Shown: positions 1 to 9,511 of the stretch, one piece after another
Layout: each line of letters starts with the position of its first letter
Position numbering within the stretch: position 1 is the first letter of the stretch
Assembly: GCF_003149025.1 (NCBI RefSeq)
Contig: NZ_QGDV01000004.1
Location: 186,001-250,000 of the forward strand
DNA from: Rathayibacter iranicus NCPPB 2253 = VKM Ac-1602
GTDB taxonomy: Bacteria > Actinomycetota > Actinomycetes > Actinomycetales > Microbacteriaceae
Direction of reading: 5' to 3'
DNA: 64,000 nt
Position numbers and translations under genes: made by a program
Notes under the pieces: generated by a model
What the model saw: the letters and a program-made list of their open reading frames with translations, nothing else
Databases searched by the model: none
Told to the model about the DNA's origin: nothing

Positions 1-272
1 AAAGGTCTAGCAGAGCGCGCCAAACTGGCTCGTCGCAGTCAGAGATTGTCACGATCAGGCGGCGGTGTCGATGCGCCGTTACCGAGAAACAGGACCAGGA
101 CTCGGTGGCTTATGCAAAATTCGATTAATCGAGACAGCACGCATTTTCTTTCGTGACGACGGCCGCATCACGGGGCTGTTATCCTCGCCGGATCGCCGTC
201 GTGAGCGGTGCATCGGAGCGGCTGATGCGCACGTCGCCCAACCGCGGTGCGGACGGCAGTGAGGGGAAACTC
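1..272. other. Window edge without a supportable gene
   Basis: I see no convincing gene here. The short reading frames lack family signals, and the next gene starts at 273 behind a strong Shine-Dalgarno. The segment probably holds the promoter of the ABC transporter pair that follows. Confidence 0.4.
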
Positions 273-902
273 ATGATCGACGTGCAGCAATTGGTCGTCG
301 CCGTGGATACGGTGACGTTGCTCCCTCCGACGAGCGTGCGAGTCGAGGCAGGCGAGATCTTGGTCGTTCGTGGCAAGAACGGCACGGGCAAGTCGACGCT
401 ACTCAAGGTGCTCGCCGGTGTGCGCTCACCCACCGGCGGATCCGTGACAGTCGGTGGTGAGCCGGTTTATCGCCGCAACCGGGCTTTCCGACGTCGAGTC
501 GCCTCCCTCATCGGGCTCCCACCGATGGCACCAGACCTCACAGTGGAAGATCACGTCCGGCTTGTCGCCGCGACCTGGTTCGACACGTCCGCAGACGCCG
601 AGCGCTCCGCTTCGGACGCGCTAAGCGCGCTCGCTCTCGACGGACTGCTCCGAAGGTTCCCGCACGAGCTGTCCTCAGGGCAACAGCAGCTCTTCGCCCT
701 CGCCCTCGTGATCGCTCGGCCATTCGATGTGCTCGTGCTCGATGAACCGGAACAGCGTCTCGACGCGGAGCGCCTCGCACTCGTGGGGGATTTGCTCGAC
801 AAGTGTCGAACGAACGGCGTAGCCATCGTCATCGCGACCCACAGCACCGCGCTCGCGGATCGTCTCGCCGACCGCGTCCTCGACCTGGACCACCCGCAGT
901 GA
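273..902 (+). CDS. ABC transporter ATP-binding protein
   Basis: This 209-residue protein is a single ABC ATPase domain. The Walker A motif GKNGTGKST lies at about residues 34-42, the signature LSSGQQQL follows in the middle, and the Walker B strand VLVLDEPEQRLD comes before a switch histidine (ATHS). I chose the ATG at 273 because GAGGGGAAA sits just upstream; longer in-frame starts would add an unrelated N-terminus. Its stop overlaps the GTG start of the next gene by four bases, so the two are translationally coupled and should form one transporter. The substrate cannot be told from the sequence. Small actinobacterial ABC pairs of this type are often exporters, which is inference here. Confidence 0.9.
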   Translation: MIDVQQLVVAVDTVTLLPPTSVRVEAGEILVVRGKNGTGKSTLLKVLAGVRSPTGGSVTVGGEPVYRRNRAFRRRVASLIGLPPMAPDLTVEDHVRLVAATWFDTSADAERSASDALSALALDGLLRRFPHELSSGQQQLFALALVIARPFDVLVLDEPEQRLDAERLALVGDLLDKCRTNGVAIVIATHSTALADRLADRVLDLDHPQ

Positions 903-2395
903 CCTCCCGCCTCGCATCGGCAACCGGCATCTGGCGCGCGCGGCAACCTCGGGCAGCCGGTGATCGTGCGTACATCGCGTACTCGCTGGTGCTGCTCGGG
1001 CTGGTCGTCGTGATGCCCGTGGTGCGCGCCGCGTGGCTCGCCGTGACGACGCCAGAGGCCGCCGACGCGCTGAATGGCCCGGACGCGGCGGTAGTCGCCG
1101 CCGTCGCCGTCCTCGCACTCTGGGCGGCCGCGCTCATCACCGGACGGAGCCGCGGGCCAGCCGTCGCACCCCCTTTCTTCACCTACGCCCTCACGGAGAG
1201 CGACCTGCCACGGCGCGAGGTCTTCCGTTCGCGCGTCGTGATGGCAGTCGTCGTCGCAACCGTCGCGAGCGGAGGCATCGCCGTCTTCTTCGGCGCAGCA
1301 CTCGGCGCGGTCGGGCTCCTGACTCCGCCGAGCGTCATCGGTTTCAGCATTCGCGGTGTGCTCATTGGGACGATCAGTGCGGTGTGCTGGCTGAGTGGAG
1401 AAGCCGCTCCGAAGGCATCCGCGATCGTCGCCGGTGCCCTGATCGCCACTGCCACGCTCGGAATCGTCGGCCTGGATTCCGGACCGGTCGTCGCCCAGCT
1501 GTCGAGCTGGGCCTGGGCATCGGCACATGCCGACGTACCCGCAATCGCCGCCCTTGCCGCACTCTCCGCGGGAGGTCTCCTCGCGGCGCCAACACTGCTC
1601 GACCGGATCAGCGAACCGACGCTCGCGATGCAGTCCGCTCGATGGGACGTCGCGATGGCACATGCCGTGAGTCTCGACTTCACGGCTGCGTCGGAGTCCT
1701 ACCAGGCCCGGCCCTCCAGCGGGCGTCGGTTCCGCGCGGTGATCCAAGGTGCGAGTCCGGTCACCCTCGTGGTCGTCCGTGACACGATCGGCGCCCTGCG
1801 TACCCCACTTCGTGTGGTGAGTGGCGCCCTAACGATCGTCGGATCGGGCGTCCTCCTCGTCGCGGCGGCAGCAGCCCCTGGCGCCGCTCCGCTGCTCGGA
1901 GCACTTGCCGCGGCGTTGCTCTATGTCGGGACCGGTGCCTTCAGCCGTGGCCTCCAGCACATCAGCCAGGTCTCCCGCGCCCAGCCTCTGTACGGCATCA
2001 GCGACGGCGTGCTCATCCTCCTGCACACCATCTTTCCGGTCGTCATCGCGGTGGTTATCGCGGTGGCGACGACGATCAGCATCAGCGCCGTGCTTGTGCC
2101 CGGGGCAGTGGGATCACTCCTGTGGGGCTCCGTTGCCTTGCCGGTCGTGGTTGTCGCCGCCCGCGTCAGCAACGCGTTACGCGGACCATCGCCGATATTC
2201 CTCATGATGCCGGCACCGTCGGCACTCGGTGACCCGATGCCATTGCTGCGGGTGCTGTGGGCTCTCGACGCTCCACTGTTCGCCGTCCTGGCCGGCGTCT
2301 CGGCGACAGCCGGACCGCGAGGCGTGGGTGGCTTGAGTGCAGTGTTCGTCGTGATCGGTCTGTTTTTGCTCGTCCGGTGGCTGCGTCGGGCCTGA
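899..2395 (+). CDS. ABC transporter membrane protein (permease partner)
   Basis: This 498-residue protein has many long hydrophobic segments rich in Ala, Val and Leu spread over its whole length, as expected for a polytopic permease. The GTG at 899 overlaps the stop of the ATPase gene (GTGA), which fixes the start and pairs it with that ATPase. It resembles the large, poorly characterised permeases found beside a lone ATPase in Microbacteriaceae (possibly DUF6297, from memory). No substrate-binding protein is nearby, so export is more likely than uptake. The function in detail is unknown. Confidence 0.8.
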   Translation: MTSRLASATGIWRARQPRAAGDRAYIAYSLVLLGLVVVMPVVRAAWLAVTTPEAADALNGPDAAVVAAVAVLALWAAALITGRSRGPAVAPPFFTYALTESDLPRREVFRSRVVMAVVVATVASGGIAVFFGAALGAVGLLTPPSVIGFSIRGVLIGTISAVCWLSGEAAPKASAIVAGALIATATLGIVGLDSGPVVAQLSSWAWASAHADVPAIAALAALSAGGLLAAPTLLDRISEPTLAMQSARWDVAMAHAVSLDFTAASESYQARPSSGRRFRAVIQGASPVTLVVVRDTIGALRTPLRVVSGALTIVGSGVLLVAAAAAPGAAPLLGALAAALLYVGTGAFSRGLQHISQVSRAQPLYGISDGVLILLHTIFPVVIAVVIAVATTISISAVLVPGAVGSLLWGSVALPVVVVAARVSNALRGPSPIFLMMPAPSALGDPMPLLRVLWALDAPLFAVLAGVSATAGPRGVGGLSAVFVVIGLFLLVRWLRRA

Positions 2396-2601
2396 ATCGG
2401 GACGTTGGTCGGGGGCGCGAGTCGCACCACCGCAAGGGACGGACAATCGAGTCACGCTCTGTCCTTTGCGGGACCCGTCAGTGAGCGGACAGATACTGGC
2501 AGCGCCGCCCTACTGACCATTGTGGCCGGACAGCCGTCGATCGAAACCGCGGCCGTTAGGCGAAGAAGAGTGTCTTTCAGGACCCGAGAAAGGGGATCCC
2601 G

Positions 2602-2778
2602 ATGAATAGTGAAGTCCATGCAGCGGTGCCGGTACGACGACACACATCTTCCTGCTTCATCCGCGCCCGGGCCTACACCCGCGAACACGGCGAGGACCTC
2701 CCCGACGTCGCGAACTGGACCTGGGCCGGCGACCGCCCCGGAAACGCCAGCGCGAACCCCGGCACCGACAACGAATAA
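2602..2778 (+). pseudogene. C-terminal remnant of a phosphoketolase
   Basis: A 58-codon reading frame contains RARAYTREHGEDLPDVANWT followed by W, which matches the conserved extreme C-terminus of xylulose-5-phosphate/fructose-6-phosphate phosphoketolases. The rest of that enzyme, normally about 800 residues, is absent: upstream codons do not continue the match and the region to 2395 has no related frame. I read it as the leftover end of a deleted gene. The ATG at 2602 has a GA-rich stretch upstream, but translation of the scrap is doubtful. The structured repeat at 2795-2904 begins directly after it, which may mark the deletion joint. Confidence 0.55.
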
Positions 2779-2794
2779 TCCCCTCCTCCGACGA

Positions 2795-2904
2795 CCTGAC
2801 GGGCCGCGGTCGCGCCGCTGGCAAGGCGAAGGAGGAAGCGATATCCGCAGTATCGCGCCCGACGACAACGCCGCCACCGGTGCGACCGCGCGCGGCCCGT
2901 CAGG
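2795..2904. repeat. Structured repeat element, copy 1 (hairpin with covarying arms)
   Basis: An outer inverted repeat of about 25 bp (arms near 2797-2820 and 2875-2903, one small bulge) encloses a core at 2821-2877. The core holds the inner hairpin GCGATA...TATCGC and the string GACGACAACGCCGC. The same core occurs twice at 26.2-26.37 kb, about 77% alike by hand count, but with completely different outer arms that are again complementary. The right arm runs into the stop codon of the HNH gene on the minus strand. It may act as a terminator for that gene; its mobility is inferred from the multiple copies. Confidence 0.7.
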
Positions 2905-3397
2905 CAGCCGGAGCCAAGTAGTCGTCCCAGTCGGGCTGTGTGCGTTCCGCGCCGCGCACCAACCAGGACCCCGCGCGCGGCATCCGGGGCGCGGTGCGCA
3001 GACGCCAGCCCATCTCCTGCGGGGTGCGGTCGCTCTTGAGGTTGTTGCAACGCTGGCAACATGCGACGAGGTTCTCCCAGGTATCCCGTCCACCGCGCGA
3101 CTTCGGCAGGATGTGGTCGATCGTCGCCGCGTGCTGTCCGCAGTAGCCGCAGCGGTGATTGTCCCGGCGCAGCACGCCGCGGCGCGAGACCGGTACCTTG
3201 CGGCCATTAGGGATGCGCACGTAACGCGTCAGCACGATCACCGAGGGCCGGACGTAGTCGCCGGTTGCACCGTGCACGGGATTGTCCTCATCGGCGGCGA
3301 TGACAGTCGCCTTCTCGGTCATCAACAGGACCAGGGCCCGTTTGAACGACACCACCGCGAGCGGCTCATAGCCGGCGTTAAGAACCAGAGTGCGCAT
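2900..3397 (-). CDS. HNH endonuclease family protein
   Basis: This 165-residue protein has the N-terminus MRTLVLNAGYEPL typical of a widespread actinobacterial HNH family. The nuclease motif is complete: RRDNHRCGYCGQ supplies the first zinc-binding CxxC, TIDHILPKSRGG carries the His/Asp pair, and WENLVACCQRCNNLK gives the central N and the second CxxC. Cutting of DNA is the family activity; its cellular role in these bacteria is unclear and it is usually a core gene, not a mobile one. The ATG at 3397 starts the conserved N-terminus. The stop codon lies inside the right arm of the structured repeat. Confidence 0.88.
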   Translation of the reverse strand: MRTLVLNAGYEPLAVVSFKRALVLLMTEKATVIAADEDNPVHGATGDYVRPSVIVLTRYVRIPNGRKVPVSRRGVLRRDNHRCGYCGQHAATIDHILPKSRGGRDTWENLVACCQRCNNLKSDRTPQEMGWRLRTAPRMPRAGSWLVRGAERTQPDWDDYLAPAA

Positions 3398-3815
3398 TAG
3401 TGACCTCCGTGCTGTCGCACGCCAAGCCGCAAAGACGTCGCGACCACGAGCAAGGGCGCCGTCGTGATGACGGCACCCTTCGGGGCCGCGGCGCAGTGCC
3501 GCGTGATGGCGTGGAGTCGTATCCGTGTGTCGGAGGAGTGGACCGTCGCGGCGAGAATCTCGGCGCGTATCGAATCGGTCCGCCGCACGCGAGAGGACAG
3601 CGCCACGCTGTGGTGCCCACTCCGCTCAGCCATCCCGGCACTCCGTCCCTCGACGAATCGATCCGCTCGCCACGCGAGCAGACTGGGGATCAGATTAACC
3701 CTTTGGGGCGGGATCGTGATGGATCTCGGCGGATTCGTCACGCGCAGTTCACACGCGGAGACGACGAGAGCCCGCGCCCGCGAACGGGGAGCGGGCTCTC
3801 AGGGCCGAACTCGCA
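3398..3815. other. Intergenic region, no clear gene
   Basis: This 418-base stretch carries the promoter side of the HNH gene. It also contains an imperfect inverted repeat at about 3449-3477 (GCCGTC...GACGGC) and, at the far end, the terminator of the NlpC/P60 gene. Overlapping frames exist on both strands but none has a ribosome-binding site or family resemblance I can support. Confidence 0.45.
3766..3800 (-). terminator. Hairpin terminator after the NlpC/P60 gene
   Basis: A perfect 10-bp inverted repeat (GAGAGCCCGC and GCGGGCTCTC) lies 15 bases past the stop codon of the NlpC/P60 gene. There is no long T run, which is usual for terminators of high-GC actinobacteria. Confidence 0.7.
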
Positions 3816-4757
3816 TCAGCCGGTGATGCGCACGATCCGGTAGTCGGAGGTCCACAGCGGCTGCACACGGACGCTCGCGCCCTCGTACGGCGCGTGCAGG
3901 ATGTTGCCGTTGCCCGCGTAGAAGCCGTCATGGCCGTCCATGATGACGAGGTCGCCGGGCTGAGCGTCGGCGAGCGACACCGGAGTGCCCATCGCACCCT
4001 GGCCCGCGGCCGAGTGCGGCAGAGAAATGCCGTACTGCGCGAACACGTACATCACGAAACCGGAGCAATCGAAGCCACTTGGGTCGCCGCCGCCGAACAC
4101 ATAGGGGACGCCCTGGTACTGCAAAGCCGTGGCGAAGACCGACGAGAGGCTGTACCCGGTGGTCGGCGCAGCCGCGGCGATGTCGGGAGCGGAGGCACCA
4201 GAGTAGGAGTTGAACGCCTCGGCGGTCTCGGCCCGGGCCTCTGCAACGGTGTTCGTCTCGACGACCGGCTCGGCGACCGCGACGGGCTCAGGCGGCGGCG
4301 GAGCGGCCTCAGCAGAGAAGCCATCGCGGGCGATTGCGGCCTGCACTACTCCTCCGGCGACGGCGACCGTCTGCGCATCGCCCTGGCGGAGCAGATCGGC
4401 GCGGGACGCGGCAAAGAGGCCGTCGTCCTGTGTTCCCGGAGTGAAAGCGTAGGCGGGGAGAGCCATCGTGGCGACCAGCGCGCCGGCAAAGCCGACCATC
4501 GCGACCTTGCCGACGACCCGTCCGCGGCGCTTGCGCGGGGTCCCTGCTGGCGAAGGCACGAAGTCGGTGATGTCGATGCGGCGCTCCGGCCCGGCGGGCA
4601 CGGCGCGGCGGACAACCGGCGCCTCTGCATGAAGACGGGCCCGGATCACCGGGGGTTGATTCTCGAAGGAGGCGTTACTGGAGTGGTTCGGGTGAGTGGA
4701 GCGATACCGGTCGGAAGAACCGGCGTCGTCATGTGAAGAAGGTGAATTATGAGGCAC
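3816..4757 (-). CDS. Secreted/anchored NlpC/P60 (C40) cell-wall hydrolase
   Basis: This 313-residue protein has a long charged N-terminal tail, a membrane segment at about residues 84-105 (KVAMVGFAGALVATMALPAY) ending in a possible signal cleavage, an Ala/Pro/Glu-rich linker and a C-terminal NlpC/P60 domain. The catalytic Cys is in FDCSGF (C231); H276 in the GHDGFY motif and H288 complete the likely triad. Such enzymes cut peptide stems of peptidoglycan and act outside the membrane in cell separation or wall turnover. The start is GTG at 4757, with GGAGACCTCC upstream. A 250-base leader separates it from dtxR, and the gene stands alone with its own terminator. Confidence 0.87.
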   Translation of the reverse strand: MPHNSPSSHDDAGSSDRYRSTHPNHSSNASFENQPPVIRARLHAEAPVVRRAVPAGPERRIDITDFVPSPAGTPRKRRGRVVGKVAMVGFAGALVATMALPAYAFTPGTQDDGLFAASRADLLRQGDAQTVAVAGGVVQAAIARDGFSAEAAPPPPEPVAVAEPVVETNTVAEARAETAEAFNSYSGASAPDIAAAAPTTGYSLSSVFATALQYQGVPYVFGGGDPSGFDCSGFVMYVFAQYGISLPHSAAGQGAMGTPVSLADAQPGDLVIMDGHDGFYAGNGNILHAPYEGASVRVQPLWTSDYRIVRITG

Positions 4758-5008
4758 AGCGGAGGTCTCCGACGTCCCGTCAGCCCAGGCAGCTGTCCCG
4801 TCTCATGCACGAAGCATCGAGGTGAACGGTATCCGAGACGGGCAGGGGGGCGTCGGATTCCGCAGCTCAACGGCCGAGGCGCGGTCGAAGAGCTTCACAG
4901 AGCGTAAGCGACCGTTACCCATTTGTCACCTTCGGCACGCAAACAAACTACTGTCCGTTCCTCGGAGGCCGTTGACGCTCCAGCAGCCGGACAGGGACAA
5001 AGACCTAC

Positions 5009-5701
5009 TCAGCCGACGAGGAAGATATGCGCTGCCACCTCGTTAGGGAGCTCGATGCCCGCGGACACGCCGTCCATTCGTGCGAGCACGTAGCCGTTGA
5101 GCGCCGAGAACTCGCCCTCGGCACCGGGCACAACCCCCGCCTGCTTGAGCTGGAGGAGGAGTTCCGGATCGACCTGTGCTGGCTCGCCGAGTCGACGAAC
5201 GACTCCGCGCAGCGGCTCCGTCGAGCCGGCGACGAAGCGGGGCAGACTGATGACGCCGTCGGCGAATCGCGAGGCCGGAATATCGCCGAGTTCGTCGAGG
5301 CCGGGGATCGGATTTCCATAGGGCGATTCCGTCGGGTGATCGAGCATCTCCAGGAGTCGGCGCTCGACCTGCTCGCTCATAACGTGTTCCCAGCGGCAAG
5401 CCTCCTCGTGCACGAACTCCCAGTCGAGCTTGATGACGTCGTGCAGCAGGCGCTCGGCTAAGCGGTGCTTGCGCATGACGTGGATTGCCTTGCGGCGACC
5501 ATCCGAGGTCAGCTCGAGGTGGCGGTCGCCCGAAACGACGACAAGGCCGTCACGTTCCATGCGACCGACCGTCTGCGACACGGTCGGGCCGGAGTGGCTC
5601 AGCCGCTCCGAGATGCGCGCACGCAGCGGGATGATGTTTTCCTCCTCGAGTTCGAGGATGGTGCGCAGGTACATCTCGGTCGTGTCGATCAGATCCGTCA
5701 T
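5009..5701 (-). CDS. dtxR: DtxR/IdeR-type iron-dependent repressor
   Basis: This 230-residue metalloregulator has an N-terminal winged helix (RISERLSHSGPTVSQTVGRM), a dimerisation domain and a C-terminal SH3-like FeoA domain. All metal ligands fall at the classical DtxR numbers: M10, C102, E105 and H106 for site 2, and H79, E83 and H98 for site 1. The Cys at 102 points to an iron sensor and not to the manganese-type MntR. With Fe(II) bound, the family represses siderophore and iron-uptake genes. It is divergent from serC across a 126-base gap. The start ATG at 5701 begins MTDLIDTTEMYLRTI, the standard family N-terminus. Confidence 0.92.
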   Translation of the reverse strand: MTDLIDTTEMYLRTILELEEENIIPLRARISERLSHSGPTVSQTVGRMERDGLVVVSGDRHLELTSDGRRKAIHVMRKHRLAERLLHDVIKLDWEFVHEEACRWEHVMSEQVERRLLEMLDHPTESPYGNPIPGLDELGDIPASRFADGVISLPRFVAGSTEPLRGVVRRLGEPAQVDPELLLQLKQAGVVPGAEGEFSALNGYVLARMDGVSAGIELPNEVAAHIFLVG

Positions 5702-5824
5702 TTCAGCCTTCCCGTCTCGGCGCGCTCAACCCTACTGGTCGGCGCGCCGCAGCATCCGCGCTGCGGCACAACACAGCCCTCCGTCACTCGGAGGAAGGGA
5801 TCTGGCCGGGAACCCTAGTATTAA

Positions 5825-6946
<1,122 letters not shown>

Positions 6947-6954
6947 GGCCGACG

Positions 6955-7182
6955 ATGCGGCTCTGGCTGCGGGAGGAGGAACGGCGGCCGACCCCGCCGA
7001 CGTTCGCGAGCAACGACGCGACGGCTCTCCTGGTCGGCTGCGTCGTCTGGGCGCTCGCCCTCGTCGCCGTGCTGGTCGCGACGACGAGTGGAGTGGTCGT
7101 CGAGCCGCTACTCTTCTCGACCGTCGTGATCGGTCTGGTGCTCGGCACGATCGGCCTGTTCTCCAGCCGCCACCGCAGCTAG
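6955..7182 (+). CDS. DUF2530 small membrane protein
   Basis: This 75-residue protein has two hydrophobic helices (about residues 25-42 and 48-68) between a charged N-terminus, MRLWLREEERRPTPP, and a basic end. Size, topology and position after serC match the DUF2530 family of Actinobacteria. The ATG at 6955 lies 8 bases after the serC stop, so it is probably cotranscribed. The function is unknown. Confidence 0.75.
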   Translation: MRLWLREEERRPTPPTFASNDATALLVGCVVWALALVAVLVATTSGVVVEPLLFSTVVIGLVLGTIGLFSSRHRS

Positions 7183-7312
7183 GACGCTCCGCTTCTCTTT
7201 CCGGAGAATCGCTTCCGTGCCCGAATGACATTCGCGACCCCTCTCCGCGTGCCTCGACGTCGAGACGGATTGTCACGCTCCTGCGCGAAGGCTGCCGCCT
7301 CGACCGTTTTTC

Positions 7313-7972
7313 TCAGCGACGGCGACGACGACGCACTGACTGCGCCGGAGCGGGATTGTCATTCGCGGCATCAGTCGAGTCGTCCGAGTCGGACTCGTCG
7401 GCGTCGAGCGGGTCACCGTCATCGGAGTCGTCGTCATCGTCCGAGTCGACGTCCAACTCCTCGACGTCCGAGTCGTCGTCGAGATCAACGTCCACATCGT
7501 CGAGATCATCAGTCTCATCGTCGCCCTCGAGATCGTCACCCACGGCGTCCTGCGCGGACTGGTAGTCCGCCATGCGCACGGTCCAGGGGACCCAGTCCGG
7601 CGCAAGCACGGCGCCCTCACCCGGCAGCAGCTCGACTTCCAACACGGTGACGGCCTCGGTCTCGTCGATTCGAGAGAGCGTCGCCGTCCACAACCACCCG
7701 GGGTACCCGCTCATGAGATTCGCGAACTGCAGCGACACCACATGCTCGCCCTGCGCAACTGTGGTGACGAGTTCACCGATCGTCTCGTCGGGAGTGATCT
7801 CGGCGAGAGCCGAGCGGGCCGTCTCTATCGAGGCGGCGAGGACGGGATCGAGTTCGAAGACCTGCGCAGAAGCGCCGCGCTCACCGCCGTCGAGGGCGTC
7901 CACCTCGGAATCCTCCTCGATCGAGGCGATCTGGAGTGATTCGTCGCGCGTCGTCTCGTCGCCGTCAGGCAT
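7313..7972 (-). CDS. DUF3027 protein with very acidic C-terminal tail
   Basis: This 219-residue protein has a folded DUF3027 part at about residues 35-135 (containing GYPGWLWTATLSRID and APDWVPW). It is followed by roughly 80 residues that are almost only Asp, Glu and Ser, and it closes with six arginines. The ATG at 7972 overlaps the stop of the cold-shock gene upstream (ATGCCTGA), so the two genes are coupled. Pairing of a DUF3027 gene with a long cold-shock protein is common in Actinobacteria. The tail suggests a disordered, possibly nucleic-acid-mimicking or protein-binding segment; that is inference. Function unknown. Confidence 0.8.
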   Translation of the reverse strand: MPDGDETTRDESLQIASIEEDSEVDALDGGERGASAQVFELDPVLAASIETARSALAEITPDETIGELVTTVAQGEHVVSLQFANLMSGYPGWLWTATLSRIDETEAVTVLEVELLPGEGAVLAPDWVPWTVRMADYQSAQDAVGDDLEGDDETDDLDDVDVDLDDDSDVEELDVDSDDDDDSDDGDPLDADESDSDDSTDAANDNPAPAQSVRRRRRR

Positions 7973-8345
7973 CCAACTCATCCGCAACCCGGCGCAGGAG
8001 CGCCGCAATCGTCGTCCCATGGGCCTTGTCCGGGTAACGTCCGCGCTTGAGTCCAGCGCCGATCCCGTCGAGGAGTTTGACCGTGTCCTCGACGATCACG
8101 GACATGTCGTCCGCGGACTTGCGGTTGAGCTTCGCCATGCTCGGCGGGGCGTCGAGGATACGTGCGGAGAGGGCCTGGGCTCCGCGCTTGCCATCGGCGA
8201 TACCGAACTCGAGGCGGGTACCCGCTTTGACCGCGGTCCCGGAGGGCAGAGCAGAGGCGTGCAAAAAGACTTCCTGGCCGTCATCAGTGCTGATGAAGCC
8301 GAAACCCTTGTCCTCGTCGTAGAACTTGACCTTGCCGGTAGGCAT
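7965..8345 (-). CDS. Cold-shock-domain protein with C-terminal extension
   Basis: This 126-residue protein starts with a cold-shock domain. The RNP1-like motif is KGFGFI and the RNP2-like motif is VFLHAS, after the N-terminus MPTGKVKFYDEDKG. A 60-residue extension found in long actinobacterial Csp proteins follows. It should bind single-stranded RNA or DNA as an RNA chaperone. GGAGGGG lies a few bases before ATG 8345 and fixes the start. It overlaps the DUF3027 gene by eight bases. Confidence 0.88.
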   Translation of the reverse strand: MPTGKVKFYDEDKGFGFISTDDGQEVFLHASALPSGTAVKAGTRLEFGIADGKRGAQALSARILDAPPSMAKLNRKSADDMSVIVEDTVKLLDGIGAGLKRGRYPDKAHGTTIAALLRRVADELDA

Positions 8346-8411
8346 GCAGACCCCTCCTGAAAATGACGCAGCCATCAGTTTAGACGACCAAGCCCGCCCT
8401 ATCCTTGACGG

Positions 8412-8660
8412 GTGAAGCCACAGGAGCCGGCGGGCATCGGACGCGCGGAACGCACCCTCGCCTACATGTTCATCGCGATCATCGTCGTGACGGTCCTCGC
8501 GTTCCTCGCGATCCTGATCGCTCCGACCCTCGGCGTCCGCGAGTACACAGGGGCACTGTGGCAATTCGTCTTCGCGCTCCCCCTCGTAGGCCTACCGATC
8601 GCCTTCCTCATGATGATCGGGATGCTGATTGTGGGAGTCCGCCGCCGCGCCAAGTCCTGA
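8412..8660 (+). CDS. Small two-helix membrane protein
   Basis: This 82-residue protein begins at GTG 8412. Two strongly hydrophobic helices (about residues 19-40 and 50-76) are followed by the basic end VRRRAKS. It is divergent from the cold-shock gene. No named family is recognised; small proteins like this are conserved beside the cold-shock/DUF3027 pair in Microbacteriaceae. Function unknown. Confidence 0.65.
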   Translation: MKPQEPAGIGRAERTLAYMFIAIIVVTVLAFLAILIAPTLGVREYTGALWQFVFALPLVGLPIAFLMMIGMLIVGVRRRAKS

Positions 8661-8749
8661 TCCGCTGTTCCACGCCGGGGGGCGCGCATCGAGCGACCCA
8701 CCACTCGGCTCCCAGACGGCACACAGCCAACGGCCAGATACTGGCGTGC

Positions 8750-9439
8750 ATGGACGGACCGCGCATTCTCATCGTCGACGACGAGCCCAACATCAGAGAC
8801 CTACTCACCACGAGTCTCCGCTTCGCCGGCTTCGCCGTGCGCGCGGTCGGCAACGGCGCGCAGGCAATCTCCGCGGTGTTAGAGGAGGAGCCAGATCTCA
8901 TCATCCTCGACGTCATGCTTCCCGACATGAACGGCTTCGGCGTGACTAAGCGCCTGCGCTCCGCGGGGTACACCTCACCGATCCTGTTCCTAACGGCGAA
9001 GGACGATACCGAGGACAAGATCACCGGGCTCACTGTCGGCGGCGACGATTACGTCACCAAACCGTTCAGTCTCGACGAAATCGTTGCCCGCATCAAGGCG
9101 ATCCTCCGCCGCACTATGCACGCCGAAGAGGACGCGGTCATCCGGGCCGGCGAGCTGACGATGGACCAGGATACGCACGAGGTCCTCGTGGGCGACGAGC
9201 CGGTCGAACTGAGTCCGACTGAGTTCAAGCTGCTCCGTTATCTGATGCTCAATCCGAACCGGGTGCTGAGTAAGGCGCAAATCCTCGACCACGTCTGGGA
9301 GTACGACTTCAACGGCGATGCAGGCATCGTCGAGTCCTATATCTCGTACCTGCGACGTAAGCTCGACACACACTCGGAGGAATCGCTCATTCAGACCAAG
9401 CGAGGATTCGGGTACATGCTGAAGGTGGCGAAGGCGTGA
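8750..9439 (+). CDS. OmpR/PhoP-family response regulator
   Basis: This 229-residue regulator has a receiver domain with D54 as the phosphorylation site (LIILDVMLPDMNG), the conserved Thr in FLTAKDD and the Lys in YVTKPF. A winged-helix DNA-binding domain follows (LLRYLMLNPNRVLSKAQILD and VESYISYLRRKLD). I start it at ATG 8750 because the receiver fold begins there; a longer frame upstream has no family match. A histidine kinase gene follows after 72 bases, so they form a two-component system. The sequence is closest to the PhoP/TcrX-type actinobacterial branch; the stimulus is not known. Confidence 0.9.
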   Translation: MDGPRILIVDDEPNIRDLLTTSLRFAGFAVRAVGNGAQAISAVLEEEPDLIILDVMLPDMNGFGVTKRLRSAGYTSPILFLTAKDDTEDKITGLTVGGDDYVTKPFSLDEIVARIKAILRRTMHAEEDAVIRAGELTMDQDTHEVLVGDEPVELSPTEFKLLRYLMLNPNRVLSKAQILDHVWEYDFNGDAGIVESYISYLRRKLDTHSEESLIQTKRGFGYMLKVAKA

Positions 9440-9511
9440 GCCTTCGCCGTTTCGACGTCCGTCCCTGACTCAGGGGCGTCGACGCCGTCGACACGAGGGA
9501 GTTCCACCGCC

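Noticed and set aside
3449-3477. Inverted repeat upstream of the HNH gene as a terminator
   Set aside because: No gene ends next to it on either strand, so the role is unclear.
4760-4990. Possible c-di-AMP (ydaO) riboswitch before the NlpC/P60 gene
   Set aside because: Wall hydrolases often have this riboswitch and the leader can fold, but the required GGGGGA..CCA block and the GGGUGAA segment are not present on the coding strand.
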